Numbered from the stretch's first letter, positions 7,466 through 16,099 are shown. The stretch: 38,350 nt of DNA from Oscillospiraceae bacterium (GCA_015063685.1 SVTR01000035.1:1-38350); one strand, 5' to 3'. Notes: generated by a model from the letters alone, not told the origin. Program-made: numbers and translations.

Positions 7466-8086
7466 TCAAATTTGGTTTTTTAGCTCAGCGGCCAGCTTTC
7501 TGATGGCGCGGCCGCGGTGGCTGATGATGTTCTTCTCCTCGGCTGTCATCTCCGAGAAGGTTTTATTTTGGGGCTCGTTTTCCGACTCGGGAACGTAAAG
7601 AAACAAGGGATCGTAGCCAAAGCCACCCTCGCCGCGATAGTCACGGAGAATTACACCCTTTGCCTCGCCCCGCACAAGCAACTCGCGGCCGTCGGGGAAA
7701 ACGCAGGCGATGACCGACACGAACTGTGCCGTCCGTGCCTCGTCGGGGGTATGCTCAAGGTTCTTGAGGAGCAACCGGTTGTTGGCTTCATCGTCGCCGT
7801 GACCACCTGCATAACGAGCGGAGTAAACGCCGGGGGCACCGTCCAGCACGTCAACCGAAAGCCCCGAATCATCTGCTACGGCGGGATAGCGATGGTTTGC
7901 GGCGGCCATGGCGGTGCGGGCTTTGATAAGGGCGTTCTCCTCAAAGGTGGTGCCGTCCTCCTCAATGTCGCCCTCAAAGCCGATATCGTCCAAGGACAGG
8001 ATACGGATATCCGGGATGGAGGCCGACAGGATGGCGTTCAGCTCCTTGATCTTTTTCTGATTGCGGGAGGCAAGAATCATGTCCAT
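7466..8086 (-). CDS. rdgB: XTP/dITP pyrophosphatase (RdgB/HAM1 family)
   Basis: A 206-aa house-cleaning enzyme that hydrolyses non-canonical purine triphosphates (dITP, XTP) to monophosphates. Motifs seen are LASRNQKKIKEL (5-16), the substrate-binding region TTFEENALIKA (46-56), the metal-binding DDSGL (72-76), GVYSARYAG, FGYDPLF, and the late ISHRGRAIRKL. Length is normal. AAAGGA is ten bases before the ATG at 8086; a second in-frame ATG at 8080 is also possible. It is the first gene of the rdgB-yhbY-nadD-yqeK-rsfS group; the promoter must lie in the repeat-rich 8087-8374 gap, where I see no clear one. Confidence 0.96.
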   Translation of the reverse strand: MDMILASRNQKKIKELNAILSASIPDIRILSLDDIGFEGDIEEDGTTFEENALIKARTAMAAANHRYPAVADDSGLSVDVLDGAPGVYSARYAGGHGDDEANNRLLLKNLEHTPDEARTAQFVSVIACVFPDGRELLVRGEAKGVILRDYRGEGGFGYDPLFLYVPESENEPQNKTFSEMTAEEKNIISHRGRAIRKLAAELKNQI

Positions 8087-8118
8087 GATGGTCGAATCCT
8101 TTCCTGTAATATTGGAAT

Positions 8119-8214
8119 GGGTATTTATTATCTTGGCGAATACCCCTTTTTGTTAAAGGTTTTGAGGGGTCAAGGGGAACTTTTTCAAAAGTTCCTCTTA
8201 CGTACTCCTCGTAC
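8119..8214. repeat. 96-bp direct repeat with hairpin core, copy A
   Basis: Matches copy B (8267-8362) at about 91 of 96 positions. The core is an inverted repeat AAGGGGAACTTTTT / AAAAGTTCCTCTT. The flanks share GGGTATTT, a TTGGCGAATACCCC string and the end GTACTCCTCGTAC. It lies between the ftsY stop and the rdgB start. Confidence 0.92.
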
Positions 8215-8266
8215 TTCCTCATATCCCAATGGGGGAGGGGCCCCATGGGGCGCGTGATACAGCAAC

Positions 8267-8362
8267 GGGTATTTGATCTCTTGGCGAATACCCCTTTTTG
8301 TTAAAGGTTTTGAGGGGTCAAGGGGAACTTTTTCAAAAGTTCCCCTTGCGTACTCCTCGTAC
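8267..8362. repeat. 96-bp direct repeat with hairpin core, copy B (possible terminator for ftsY)
   Basis: Same unit as copy A, with a better palindrome AAGGGGAACTTTT / AAAAGTTCCCCTT. It starts 12 bases downstream of the ftsY stop codon, so it may act as a terminator or 3'-end stabiliser for smc-ftsY mRNA. No clean T-run follows on the minus strand. A diverged relative occurs after rnc at 13446-13513. Confidence 0.9.
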
Positions 8363-8374
8363 CCTTCGTACTCC

Positions 8375-9721
8375 TCACTCCCCAAACAGAGCGGAGACAA
8401 AGTCCTCGGCGTCGAACTCCTGCATGTCGTCGATCTTCTCACCGACACCGATGAACTTGACGGGAATGCCCAGCTCGCGCTTGATGGAGATGACGATGCC
8501 GCCCTTAGCGGTGCCGTCCAGCTTGTTGAGGGTGATACCCGTGATATCCGCGGCATTGCGGAACTCCTTGGCCTGGGACACGGCGTTCTGACCGGTGGTG
8601 GCATCCAGCACAAGCAGATTTTCACGGCAGGCATCGGGCAGCTCACGCTCAATGACACGGTTCATCTTGGCCAGCTCGTTCATCAGGTTCTTCTTGTTCT
8701 GCAAACGGCCCGCGGTGTCAATGATCAGCACGTCGGCCTGCTTCTTCTTGGCGGCGGCGATGGCGTCAAAAACCACGGCGGCAGGGTCACTGCCCTCGCT
8801 CTGCTTGACCATTTCTACCTGGGCGCGCTCGCACCATACGGCCAACTGATCAATGGCGGCGGCACGGAAGGTATCGGCGGCGGCCACAACCACCTTCTTG
8901 CCGCGAAGGCGGAGACGCTTGGAAATCTTACCGATGGAAGTTGTCTTACCCGCGCCGTTGACACCGATGACCATGATGACGGTGGGCGTCGTGTCCAAAC
9001 GGAGAGGCTGGGTCTCACCGATCATGTCAGTCATGATCTCACGGAGGGCGGTCATGACCTCTTCCTTCTCCTTGAGACGACCGTCTTTGACACGCTCACG
9101 AAGCTCGTCCAGGATCTCCTCGGTAGCGGTCATGCCTACGTCGGCTGTGATGAGGATCTCCTCCAGCTCGTCAAACAGATCCTCGTCGATCTTGGTGAAG
9201 GCCTTGAGCAGGTTGTCCACGGGGGCAAACAGGGCGTTACGGGTCTTGGTCAAACCGGACTTGAGGCGTCCCCAGAAGGACTTCTTGGTGGTGGTATCCT
9301 CTTCGGGTTCAACCGTAATCTCGGGCTCGACCTCGGCTTCGGGTTCTGCCTCGATTTCAGGTTCAGCCTCAATTTCAGGCTCGGCCTCAATTTCGGGCTC
9401 TGCCTCGACTTCGGGTTCAGCCTCGACTTCGGGCTCTGCCTCGACTTCGGGTTCAGCCTCGACTTCGGGCTCGACCTCGACTTCGGGCTCGGCCTCGACT
9501 TCGGACTCTGCCTCGACTTCGGACTCTGCCTCGACTTCGGACTCTGCCTCGACTTCGGACTCTGCCTCGACTTGAGTATCTTCTGTCGTGAGGGCAGTCT
9601 CAGCAGCTTCGGCGGCGGCAATCTCCTCGTCGGTCAAGCCCTCGCCAATAGGCTCCTCGGGCAACACTTTTTCGTTTTGATTCTTCTTTTTCTTACCAAA
9701 CAGGTTAGCTAAAAAGGCCAT
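8375..9721 (-). CDS. ftsY: Signal recognition particle receptor FtsY
   Basis: A 448-aa SRP receptor GTPase that docks SRP-bound ribosomes at the membrane. The N-terminus holds an acidic repeat tract (51-140, units EVEAES/EVEAEP). The helical N domain follows (about 150-235), then the G domain with GVNGAGKTT (253-261), DTFRAAA (283-289), DTAGR (335-339), the NKLDG version of the TKLDG element (399-403) and GVGE (425-428). The C-terminus FDAEDFVSALFG is typical. Without the repeat tract, length matches a normal FtsY (about 320-340 aa). The start overlaps the end of smc by 17 bases, so the two are translationally linked. Confidence 0.97.
   Translation of the reverse strand: MAFLANLFGKKKKNQNEKVLPEEPIGEGLTDEEIAAAEAAETALTTEDTQVEAESEVEAESEVEAESEVEAESEVEAEPEVEVEPEVEAEPEVEAEPEVEAEPEVEAEPEIEAEPEIEAEPEIEAEPEAEVEPEITVEPEEDTTTKKSFWGRLKSGLTKTRNALFAPVDNLLKAFTKIDEDLFDELEEILITADVGMTATEEILDELRERVKDGRLKEKEEVMTALREIMTDMIGETQPLRLDTTPTVIMVIGVNGAGKTTSIGKISKRLRLRGKKVVVAAADTFRAAAIDQLAVWCERAQVEMVKQSEGSDPAAVVFDAIAAAKKKQADVLIIDTAGRLQNKKNLMNELAKMNRVIERELPDACRENLLVLDATTGQNAVSQAKEFRNAADITGITLNKLDGTAKGGIVISIKRELGIPVKFIGVGEKIDDMQEFDAEDFVSALFGE
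9302..9571 (-). repeat. 18-bp-period in-frame tandem repeat encoding the FtsY acidic tract
   Basis: About fifteen degenerate 18-bp units encode E-V/I-E-A-E-S/P. The start-proximal units (9500-9571) are nearly identical (EVEAES), and the later ones have Pro and Ile variants, which suggests more recent expansion at the N-terminal side. The frame stays open because the period is a multiple of three. Confidence 0.92.
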
Positions 9722-12700
9722 TCCAGTCGTTCTCCTTATTCTTGGAAATATCTGCTACGTCCAGCGCCAGCACCTTGGAGATGCCGTGCTCGGGCATGGT
9801 GACACCGTAGAGTCTAGTGGCGGCGGCCATGGTGCCTCGACGGTGGGTGATCATGATGAACTGGGTCTCATCAGAGTAGCGCTTGATGTACTGAGCCAGG
9901 CGCTCTACGTTGACCTCGTCCAGGGCGGCTTCGATCTCGTCCAGAATGCAGAAGGGAGTGGGGTTCACCTTCAGAATGGCGAAGAACAAGGCAACGCCGA
10001 TGAAGGCCTGCTCACCGCCCGAAAGCTGCATGAGGTTTTTAATGATCTTACCGGGAGGGGCGGCCTTGATCTCAATGCCGCTCTCCAATACGTTGTCAGG
10101 ATCGGTGAGGGACAGCTCAGCCGATCCGCCGCCAAAGAGCTCGGCAAAGGTCTTGCCGAAATTCTCATTGATGGCGTTGAAGGATACGGTAAACGCCTCC
10201 TTCATCTGGATCTCCAGCTTGGAGATGACGCCTGTCAGCTCCGCACGGGACTTTTCCAGATCCTCGATCTGCGTACTCATGTATTCATAGCGCTCCTTGA
10301 CGTCCTTATACTTCTCCACCGCCTCAGGGTCAAAGTGACCGATAGCGCGGAGCTTGTTGCGGCACTCCGTCTGGGTCGCCAGCATTTGGGTACGGTTTTC
10401 GGGGGTCACGGGCGGGAAGTTCAAGGCAACGGCCTCAGCACGAGTCAGCTCGTAGTCCTCGTAAAGACGTCCTGCCAGCTTATCCATTTCCGCCTGGAGA
10501 GAAGCGAGCTTAGCCTCAGCGGTGGTGAATTCGCGGAAGAGATTTTCCCGGGTAGACATCTGCTCGCGGAGACGTTGGGTCAACGCCGTCAGCTTTTGTT
10601 CAAAGGCGGCGCTGTTCTTCTCTGCCTCGTCCCTGCCTGCGGTCAGCTCTGTCATGCGGCGCTCGCCCTCGGCATAGCGACGACGGTTTTCTCTCTGCGC
10701 CACGTTGTAGTCCGCGATTCTGGCTCGATGAGCCTCTACACGGTCGTCCGAGACCTTGATATCGGCCATGAGGTTTTGCATACGCTCGGCACACACGCGG
10801 GCCAAAGTTTCCTCGGTCTCGCGGTCCTTGCGCACTTCACTCAAGGAGATGATCAGCTTGGTCTGCACAGACTCCAAGGCATCCACCTTGTCCTCTGCCT
10901 CTCCCTGAGCCTCCGCCTTTTCGGCACGAAGCAGCTTCAGCTCCTCTACGGAATGAGTCAACGCCACGGCCTCGGCACGAAGGGAGATGATATCCTCCTC
11001 GTTCTGCTCACTCATGCGGATCAGCTTTTCGCAGTCCTCCTTCATACGGGCAAGCAGGGTGGCATTGGCATCCATTTTCGCCTGAACCTGGTCTCTGGCG
11101 GCCGTTTCGTTGCTCAAAAGCACACGGACAAGATCGCGCTTGTCCTCCATGCCCATTTTATCGTCATCGGCCTCCTTGATATCATCCTTCAGTTTGGAAA
11201 GCTCCGTTTCCATGCCGGAGATAACACCCTTGATCTCTTCCAGCTCGTCGCCCATGCGCTTGATCTCCCCCGCGCGGGACAGGGCGCTGTTTTTCTGGTT
11301 GACAGAACCACCGGTAAAGGAGCCGCCCACGTTGATCTGCTGACCGTCCAAGGTGACGGCACGGACACGGTAGCGGAGGGCCTTGGCCATAGCGGTGGCA
11401 TGGTCGATGGTGTCAAAGATAACAGTGCGGCCCAGCAAAGAGGACACCACGTTGCGGAATTTATCGTCACAGGACAGCAGGGTATCTGCCACGGCCACGT
11501 AGCCGGGGAAGCCTGCGGCCTGCTTCATCTCGGGGGTCTCGGTTTGGGGACGCATGGAGGTCAGGGGGAAGAAGGTGGCTCGTCCCGCTTCACCTCGCTT
11601 CAAGCAGTACATAGCTGCCTTGGCGGTCGCCTCGTCCTCCACCACGATATGCTGAAGATTGGCACCCAGAGCGGTCTCCACAGCGGTGATGTAGGGCTGA
11701 TCCACGGTGATAACCTTGGAAAGGGGGCCGTAGATCTTGCCGCATTTCTCGCCGCCAAAGCCGGTGACGTGACCCTCGGCGTATTGCTTCATGATGTACT
11801 TCACCGCATGAACATATCCCTCGTAATGCTCCTCCATAGCCTTATAAGTGGCAATGCGCTGGGAGAGAGAGTCGCGGCGAAGCTTTTTGTCGTTCAGACG
11901 ATTATACAGGTCTCCGTAGGCCTCGTTCAACTCGGTCAGCTGCTTTTCCGCCTCGGTGATCTGTTCGGTCACGGTATTCAGGGTTGCCGTATATCCATCA
12001 ATGGTTTTCTGACGCTTGGCGATCTGAGCGGACAGGTCTGAGGCTACGGCCTCGTATTGCTCCATATCGGTGAGAATACCGCTGTTTCTGTCGCTGTTGG
12101 CATTGCGGGCATTTTCCAGAACGGACACCCGCACCTTGAGGTCCATAACCGCCTCTTCGCGGTCACGGATGTCAGTGCCCATGAGATCCACCTGCTCCTC
12201 AAGCTGTGTGATGCTCTCCTGCAGCGCGGTGATCTCGGCGGCATTTTGATTGAATTCAGCTTCCAGCTCGGTCTCGTGCGCCATGTGCGCCTTGATTTTT
12301 TCGTCATGCACGGCCGCTTGAGTCTGCTCGGAGGACAGCTGACGCTCCAGAGCTTCACGGTTCTGCCCTGCCGAGGCGATCAGCTCCTTGGTGTGAGCGA
12401 TATTGCTCTCTGTCACCCGGAACTCACTTTCCAGCTGGTGCTGCTCATCTGTCAAAGCGGTGATCTCGGCCCGAAGCTCCTCGGTAGCTTGACGGCTCCC
12501 CTGGCTCATCTCGGTCAGACGCTTGTTCTGTGCATCCAGGGATTGTAGGGCGTCGTCTGCCTGTCCCAAATCAAAGGCGGCACGGTTCTTCAGCTCGGAG
12601 GCTGAGGTAATGGCGTTGTGGAGCCGTTCTGTGTCATAGAGCCAAAGGCTGACGTCAGCGGCCTTTTTGCGATCCAGCAGCACCAGGGCACGCTTGGCCT

Positions 12701-13382
12701 TTTCCGCTTCCTTTTCCAGAGGGCCTACCTGCGCCTCTACCTCCGCGAACACGTCGCGGATACGGATCATGTTGTTCTCCACGCCCTCCAGCTTTCGTTC
12801 GCTTTCGTTTTTGCGGACGCGATACTTGGCGATACCCGACGCATCCTCAAAGATGCTGCGACGCTCCTCACTCTTTCGGGAGACCATGTCGGCGATACGA
12901 CCCTGACCGATGATAGAGTATCCGTCCCGTCCGATACCCGTATTCAAAAACAGCTCGTAAATATCCTTCAGGCGGACGGCCTTACGGTTGATGAGATACT
13001 CACTTTCCTTGGCGCGGAAATAGCGGCGGGTGACGGTGACCTCATCATAGGGGCAGTCTAATTTACAGAAATCAGAGGTGTTGTCAAAGGTGACCGACAC
13101 CTCGGCAAAGCCCATGGGACGGCGGCTGTCCGCGCCGCCAAAAATAACGTCCTCCATCTTGCTGCCGCGCAGAGTCTTGGAGGAGATCTCACCCAGTACC
13201 CAACGCATGGCGTCGGCAATGTTGGACTTGCCGCTGCCGTTGGGACCGACGATGACGGTAACGCCCGCGTTGGCATCGTCCTCTACACGCATCTGCGCTG
13301 AGGAATGTCCCGGGTCGAAGATCAGCTTCGTGCGATCCGGGAAGGATTTGAAGCCTTGAAGCTCTATTGATTTAAGATACAC
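9705..13382 (-). CDS. smc: Chromosome segregation ATPase SMC
   Basis: A 1225-aa SMC protein that condenses and segregates the chromosome with ScpAB. The N-terminal ATPase half has Walker A GPNGSGKSN (46-54); long coiled coils flank a hinge domain near 510-680 (IYGPLSKVITVDQPYITAVE). The C-terminal half has the signature LSGGEQAFIGVALFF and Walker B FCILDEIEAALDE. Residues about 26-40 form an insertion (HSSAQMRVEDDANA) between the second strand and Walker A that is not in the SMC proteins I know. The start is GTG with AAAGGAG at good spacing. Rnc lies upstream and ftsY downstream, the conserved rnc-smc-ftsY order. Confidence 0.97.
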   Translation of the reverse strand: MYLKSIELQGFKSFPDRTKLIFDPGHSSAQMRVEDDANAGVTVIVGPNGSGKSNIADAMRWVLGEISSKTLRGSKMEDVIFGGADSRRPMGFAEVSVTFDNTSDFCKLDCPYDEVTVTRRYFRAKESEYLINRKAVRLKDIYELFLNTGIGRDGYSIIGQGRIADMVSRKSEERRSIFEDASGIAKYRVRKNESERKLEGVENNMIRIRDVFAEVEAQVGPLEKEAEKAKRALVLLDRKKAADVSLWLYDTERLHNAITSASELKNRAAFDLGQADDALQSLDAQNKRLTEMSQGSRQATEELRAEITALTDEQHQLESEFRVTESNIAHTKELIASAGQNREALERQLSSEQTQAAVHDEKIKAHMAHETELEAEFNQNAAEITALQESITQLEEQVDLMGTDIRDREEAVMDLKVRVSVLENARNANSDRNSGILTDMEQYEAVASDLSAQIAKRQKTIDGYTATLNTVTEQITEAEKQLTELNEAYGDLYNRLNDKKLRRDSLSQRIATYKAMEEHYEGYVHAVKYIMKQYAEGHVTGFGGEKCGKIYGPLSKVITVDQPYITAVETALGANLQHIVVEDEATAKAAMYCLKRGEAGRATFFPLTSMRPQTETPEMKQAAGFPGYVAVADTLLSCDDKFRNVVSSLLGRTVIFDTIDHATAMAKALRYRVRAVTLDGQQINVGGSFTGGSVNQKNSALSRAGEIKRMGDELEEIKGVISGMETELSKLKDDIKEADDDKMGMEDKRDLVRVLLSNETAARDQVQAKMDANATLLARMKEDCEKLIRMSEQNEEDIISLRAEAVALTHSVEELKLLRAEKAEAQGEAEDKVDALESVQTKLIISLSEVRKDRETEETLARVCAERMQNLMADIKVSDDRVEAHRARIADYNVAQRENRRRYAEGERRMTELTAGRDEAEKNSAAFEQKLTALTQRLREQMSTRENLFREFTTAEAKLASLQAEMDKLAGRLYEDYELTRAEAVALNFPPVTPENRTQMLATQTECRNKLRAIGHFDPEAVEKYKDVKERYEYMSTQIEDLEKSRAELTGVISKLEIQMKEAFTVSFNAINENFGKTFAELFGGGSAELSLTDPDNVLESGIEIKAAPPGKIIKNLMQLSGGEQAFIGVALFFAILKVNPTPFCILDEIEAALDEVNVERLAQYIKRYSDETQFIMITHRRGTMAAATRLYGVTMPEHGISKVLALDVADISKNKENDWNGLFS

Positions 13383-13419
13383 GATTGTCTCCTTTGATTT
13401 TCAGGATTGTTTTTTGAAC

Positions 13420-13449
13420 ATTGTATCACTTAACTTGCGTCTTGGTTAA
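13420..13449 (-). promoter_or_regulatory. Possible promoter of smc-ftsY
   Basis: TTAACC, an 18-base spacer and TACAAT with an extended -10 TGA just before it. The -35 is a poor match, so this is tentative. It sits between the rnc 3' hairpin and the smc GTG. Confidence 0.45.
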
Positions 13450-13513
13450 AAGTTTTTGAAGGGTTTAAGGGAAACTTTTTTCAAAAAGTTTCCCTTGCCG
13501 TACTCCTCGTACG
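13446..13513 (-). terminator. Hairpin repeat after rnc (third, diverged copy of the 96-bp repeat family)
   Basis: On the minus strand AAGGGAAACTTTTT pairs with AAAGTTTCCCTT, followed by AAACCCTTCAAAAACTTTT. It shares GTACTCCTCGTAC and the hairpin design with 8119-8214 and 8267-8362. It begins two bases past the rnc stop codon. It may terminate or protect the plsX-rnc transcript. Confidence 0.75.
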
Positions 13514-13514
13514 C

Positions 13515-14249
13515 TTACTTCACCCCAAACAGCGCCATGGCGTCCTTGGCGGCAGCCTGCTCGGCCTTGCGCTTGGAGCGTCCCTTGCCGCGGCCGATGA
13601 CGTTAGAATTGAGGCGGGCTTCCACCTCAAAGGTCTTCATGTGATCGGGACCCTCCTCATGAATGAGAACGTATTCCAGATGGTCTCCCTCGGTTTGCTG
13701 AATGAACTGCTGGAGAGGGGTTTTATAGTCTCTGTCGGTGCCTTTGACTTCGTATTCCCGAAGATCCTCCTCCACGAGGGGGAGCAAAAAATCCGCCACG
13801 GCATCGAGGCTGTAGTCCGTATCTATGTAGAGAGCGGCCAGCACCGCCTCAAAAGCATCCGCCAGGATGTTTTCGTTGTCCCGGCCACCGTTGCGATCCT
13901 CTCCCACACCCAACAGCAAGCAGGCACCAAGTCCGATCTTTCTGGCATATCGAGCCAGCGCCGGGGCGCAGACCACGTCCTTGCGCATACAGGTCAAATC
14001 CCCCTCGGGCTCGTTGATGTAGTGATTGTAAAGATAACGGCTGACCACCAGAGACAACACCGAATCTCCAAAGAACTCCAATCTCTCGTTACAGAGCAAA
14101 TGATGGTTGCGCTCCCCCGTCTCGTTAGAATGAGAGGAATGGGTCAGCGCACGATTGATCAGTGTGCGATCCTTAAAGGTATGCCCCAGACGAGCTTCCA
14201 AACTTTTCACCGAGGTGACATATGCCATATCATGGATATCAATGGGCAT
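13515..14249 (-). CDS. rnc: Ribonuclease III
   Basis: A 244-aa double-strand-specific endoribonuclease for rRNA and mRNA processing. The RNase III domain carries the signature NERLEFFGDSVLSLVVS with its catalytic acidic residues and a second acidic cluster near NILADAFEAVLAALYIDT. A C-terminal double-stranded RNA-binding domain (about 170-240) starts at YKTPLQQFIQQ and ends with GRGKGRSKRKAEQAAAKDAM. Start choice: the reading frame extends 24 codons further up into plsX, but GGGAGGTG sits just before the ATG at 14249, which overlaps the plsX stop by 11 bases. That overlap indicates an operon with plsX. Confidence 0.96.
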   Translation of the reverse strand: MPIDIHDMAYVTSVKSLEARLGHTFKDRTLINRALTHSSHSNETGERNHHLLCNERLEFFGDSVLSLVVSRYLYNHYINEPEGDLTCMRKDVVCAPALARYARKIGLGACLLLGVGEDRNGGRDNENILADAFEAVLAALYIDTDYSLDAVADFLLPLVEEDLREYEVKGTDRDYKTPLQQFIQQTEGDHLEYVLIHEEGPDHMKTFEVEARLNSNVIGRGKGRSKRKAEQAAAKDAMALFGVK

Positions 14250-15276
14250 GCTCTTCACCTCCCGCAGCCTTTTTGGCGGCCTCCAGCGCGGCCATATCAG
14301 TCTGCATCTGCTCCAAAGCACCCGAAGATGCCAGGGTTCTGGCCTGATATATGGCGTTCATAAACGCCTTTTCCTTAGAGGATCCGTGAGCCTTGATCAC
14401 AGGCTTTCGGAGTCCAAGAATGGGGCTGCCACCGATCTCCGAGGCATCAAAATCCTTCCGAAGCTCCTTGATTTTCCCACGGATCAGAAGATAGGCCAAG
14501 GCTCCCCCCAGTCCGGATTTGAAAACCCCCTTCAGCTTCTTGGAGAAGAGCTTACCCATGCCCTCAAATGCCTTGAGGGTGATATTGCCTGTAAAGCCGT
14601 CCGTTACAGCCACATCACAGCTGCCGTGGGGAAGGCTTCCCGCCTCCACGTTGCCGATAAAGTTGATGTTGGGGCAAGCGGACAAAAGCGCATAGGCCGC
14701 CTGTTGCAGCTCGGTTCCTTTATGCTCCTCCGTGCCGTTGTTGATGAGCCCCACGCGAGGCTTTTCAATGCCGTAAAGCGCCTTCATGTAGGCAGTACCC
14801 ATCACGGCAAATTGCAGAAGAAAATCCGGCTGAACCGTTACGTTAGCCCCCGAATCCAGCAGCAGAACAGGCGGGTGAAAGGGCAAAACGGTGCCGATAG
14901 CGGCGCGATGGACACCCTTGGCGCGGCGAGCGATCATAGTAGCGCCCGCGAACAGCGCGCCGGTATTACTGCAGCTGACAACGGCGTCCCCTTCCCCGTC
15001 GGCCAGGGCACGGAGGGCTACCGTCATGGATGCTTCTCGCTTGTCGGTGCGCCAGGCCATGGCGTCGTCATCCATGGTAATAACCTGTTCGGTGTGACGG
15101 ATCTCAAAAGGGGTAAGATCGTATCCGCGCTCGTCGGCCACGGCTTTGATGGCAGTTTCATTGCCCACAAGCAAAAAATCGCAATCGGAAGCGCTACCCT
15201 TATGGGCGGCCATGACACCCGCCAGCATCTCATGTGGGGCGTGATCTCCGCCCATGCAATCAATGATGAGTTTCAT
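14239..15276 (-). CDS. plsX: Phosphate acyltransferase PlsX
   Basis: A 345-aa enzyme that converts acyl-ACP to acyl-phosphate, the first step of phospholipid synthesis in most Gram-positives. Family landmarks are the N-terminal IIDCMGGDHAP, the glycine-rich SCSNTGALFAGATM, and VGLINNGTEEHKGTEL, NFIGNVEAGSLPHGSCDVAVTDGFTGNI. Length is typical (about 330-345). AAAGGA precedes the ATG. In many Firmicutes rpmF or fapR lies upstream and fabD downstream; here neither is present, the upstream gap is filled by a repeat element, and rnc follows directly. No FapR-like operator was recognised. Confidence 0.96.
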   Translation of the reverse strand: MKLIIDCMGGDHAPHEMLAGVMAAHKGSASDCDFLLVGNETAIKAVADERGYDLTPFEIRHTEQVITMDDDAMAWRTDKREASMTVALRALADGEGDAVVSCSNTGALFAGATMIARRAKGVHRAAIGTVLPFHPPVLLLDSGANVTVQPDFLLQFAVMGTAYMKALYGIEKPRVGLINNGTEEHKGTELQQAAYALLSACPNINFIGNVEAGSLPHGSCDVAVTDGFTGNITLKAFEGMGKLFSKKLKGVFKSGLGGALAYLLIRGKIKELRKDFDASEIGGSPILGLRKPVIKAHGSSKEKAFMNAIYQARTLASSGALEQMQTDMAALEAAKKAAGGEEHAH

Positions 15277-15368
15277 GATATGAAAGTCCTTTCGTTATAT
15301 TTTGATAACGATAGGCTCAAGGACGGTCAGGATAAGCTCATAACCGTGCTTGCACCTATGGTTGAGAT

Positions 15369-16015
15369 GGTAAATTGTTGTTTAGCGTCTTCTCAACTTT
15401 TCTCTCCTCAGCAAGAGAAAAGTTGCAAAAGAGTGCTGCTTAGTGCAGAACCTACGGTTCTCCCTAAGGACCCAACTCCCTCGTGACGCACGCCGCTCCC
15501 CGAAGGGGAGTGGAGCGGCTATCGCGTGTACTGTGTCAGCCAACGCCGATAGCCCGCCTCCGCGGCGGAGCGCCTTGAGGCTCATACCGCGCTATTTAGA
15601 AAGCGTTAGTTTGTCCAACAAATTTTAATGTTGAAAATAGTATTGAATCCATAGTTCTCACGGCGAGAGGAGATCGTTTGATTGATAAACAACAACATTT
15701 GTCCATTCGCCATCAGAACTGTAGCTTCACTACGCAACCCTGAACATTCCCCGGTTCGACCAACAGGAACATGTTAATCGGCTTTTTGATGAGCCCCGAG
15801 GCGCTCCGCCGTGGGGGCGGGCCACCGCCGGTGGCTGACAAAAAACACGCTGTTGTCCGTTTGGCCTTTGCCAAACGGCTAGCGTCACGAGGGAGTTGGG
15901 TTCTTAGGGAGAACCGTAGGTTCTGCACTAAGCGGCGCTCTTTTGGGCCGCTTGCGGCGTCTTTTCATGCCGCCGTGGGCAGAAAAGTGGAAAGAATGCT
16001 AAACAACAATTTACC
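15369..16015. mobile_element. 647-bp non-coding inverted-repeat element
   Basis: Perfect 18-bp terminal inverted repeats (GGTAAATTGTTGTTTAGC at 15369-15386, its complement at 15998-16015). Each arm of about 210 bp matches the other in inverse orientation; the best block, 15438-15489 versus 15882-15933, has one mismatch in 52. Further paired blocks contain GGCGGAGCGCC and GTCAGCCA. The centre (about 15600-15780) is unpaired. There is no plausible gene. It fills the plsX-trmFO gap and shares its terminal motif with the 5682-5843 element. Confidence 0.85.
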
Positions 16016-16088
16016 TGACCAACTGCCCGTCGTGTGATCTCTATAGAACAGGATGCACTCCCCCGAGCCAGAGCCCCGCCGCAGGTGG
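16004..16088 (+). repeat. 85-bp dispersed repeat block, copy 2
   Basis: Plus-strand counterpart of 5609-5692, sharing CAACAATTTAYCTG at one end, the central CAGGATGYACTCCCCCGAGC, and CGCAGGTGG at the other. It begins inside the terminal repeat of the 647-bp element and is followed by another GCAACAATTTAC just before the trmFO stop codon. Confidence 0.85.
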
Positions 16089-16099
16089 GAAGCAACAAT

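Noticed and set aside
8273..9712. A 479-codon plus-strand frame with Leu-Asp-Phe-Gly repeats
   Set aside because: The repeat is the antisense reading of the FtsY acidic tract; it is not an independent protein.
9786..12041. A 751-codon open frame on the plus strand inside smc
   Set aside because: It is antisense to a clearly conserved gene, has no ribosome binding site and a composition typical of mirrored codon bias (rich in Leu, His, Gly, Val).
14250..14321. A 24-codon N-terminal extension of rnc
   Set aside because: It lies inside plsX, lacks a ribosome binding site and has a non-conserved Arg/Trp/Pro-rich sequence; the ATG at 14249 has a strong site.
14155..15486. A 443-codon plus-strand frame over plsX and rnc
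   Set aside because: Antisense to two conserved genes and runs into the 647-bp repeat element.
15443..16037. Short open frames with LPRDA...PPPRRSA-type sequences in the plsX-trmFO gap
   Set aside because: They arise from the two arms of the inverted-repeat element and have no start signals; similar frames appear at both arms because the DNA is mirrored.
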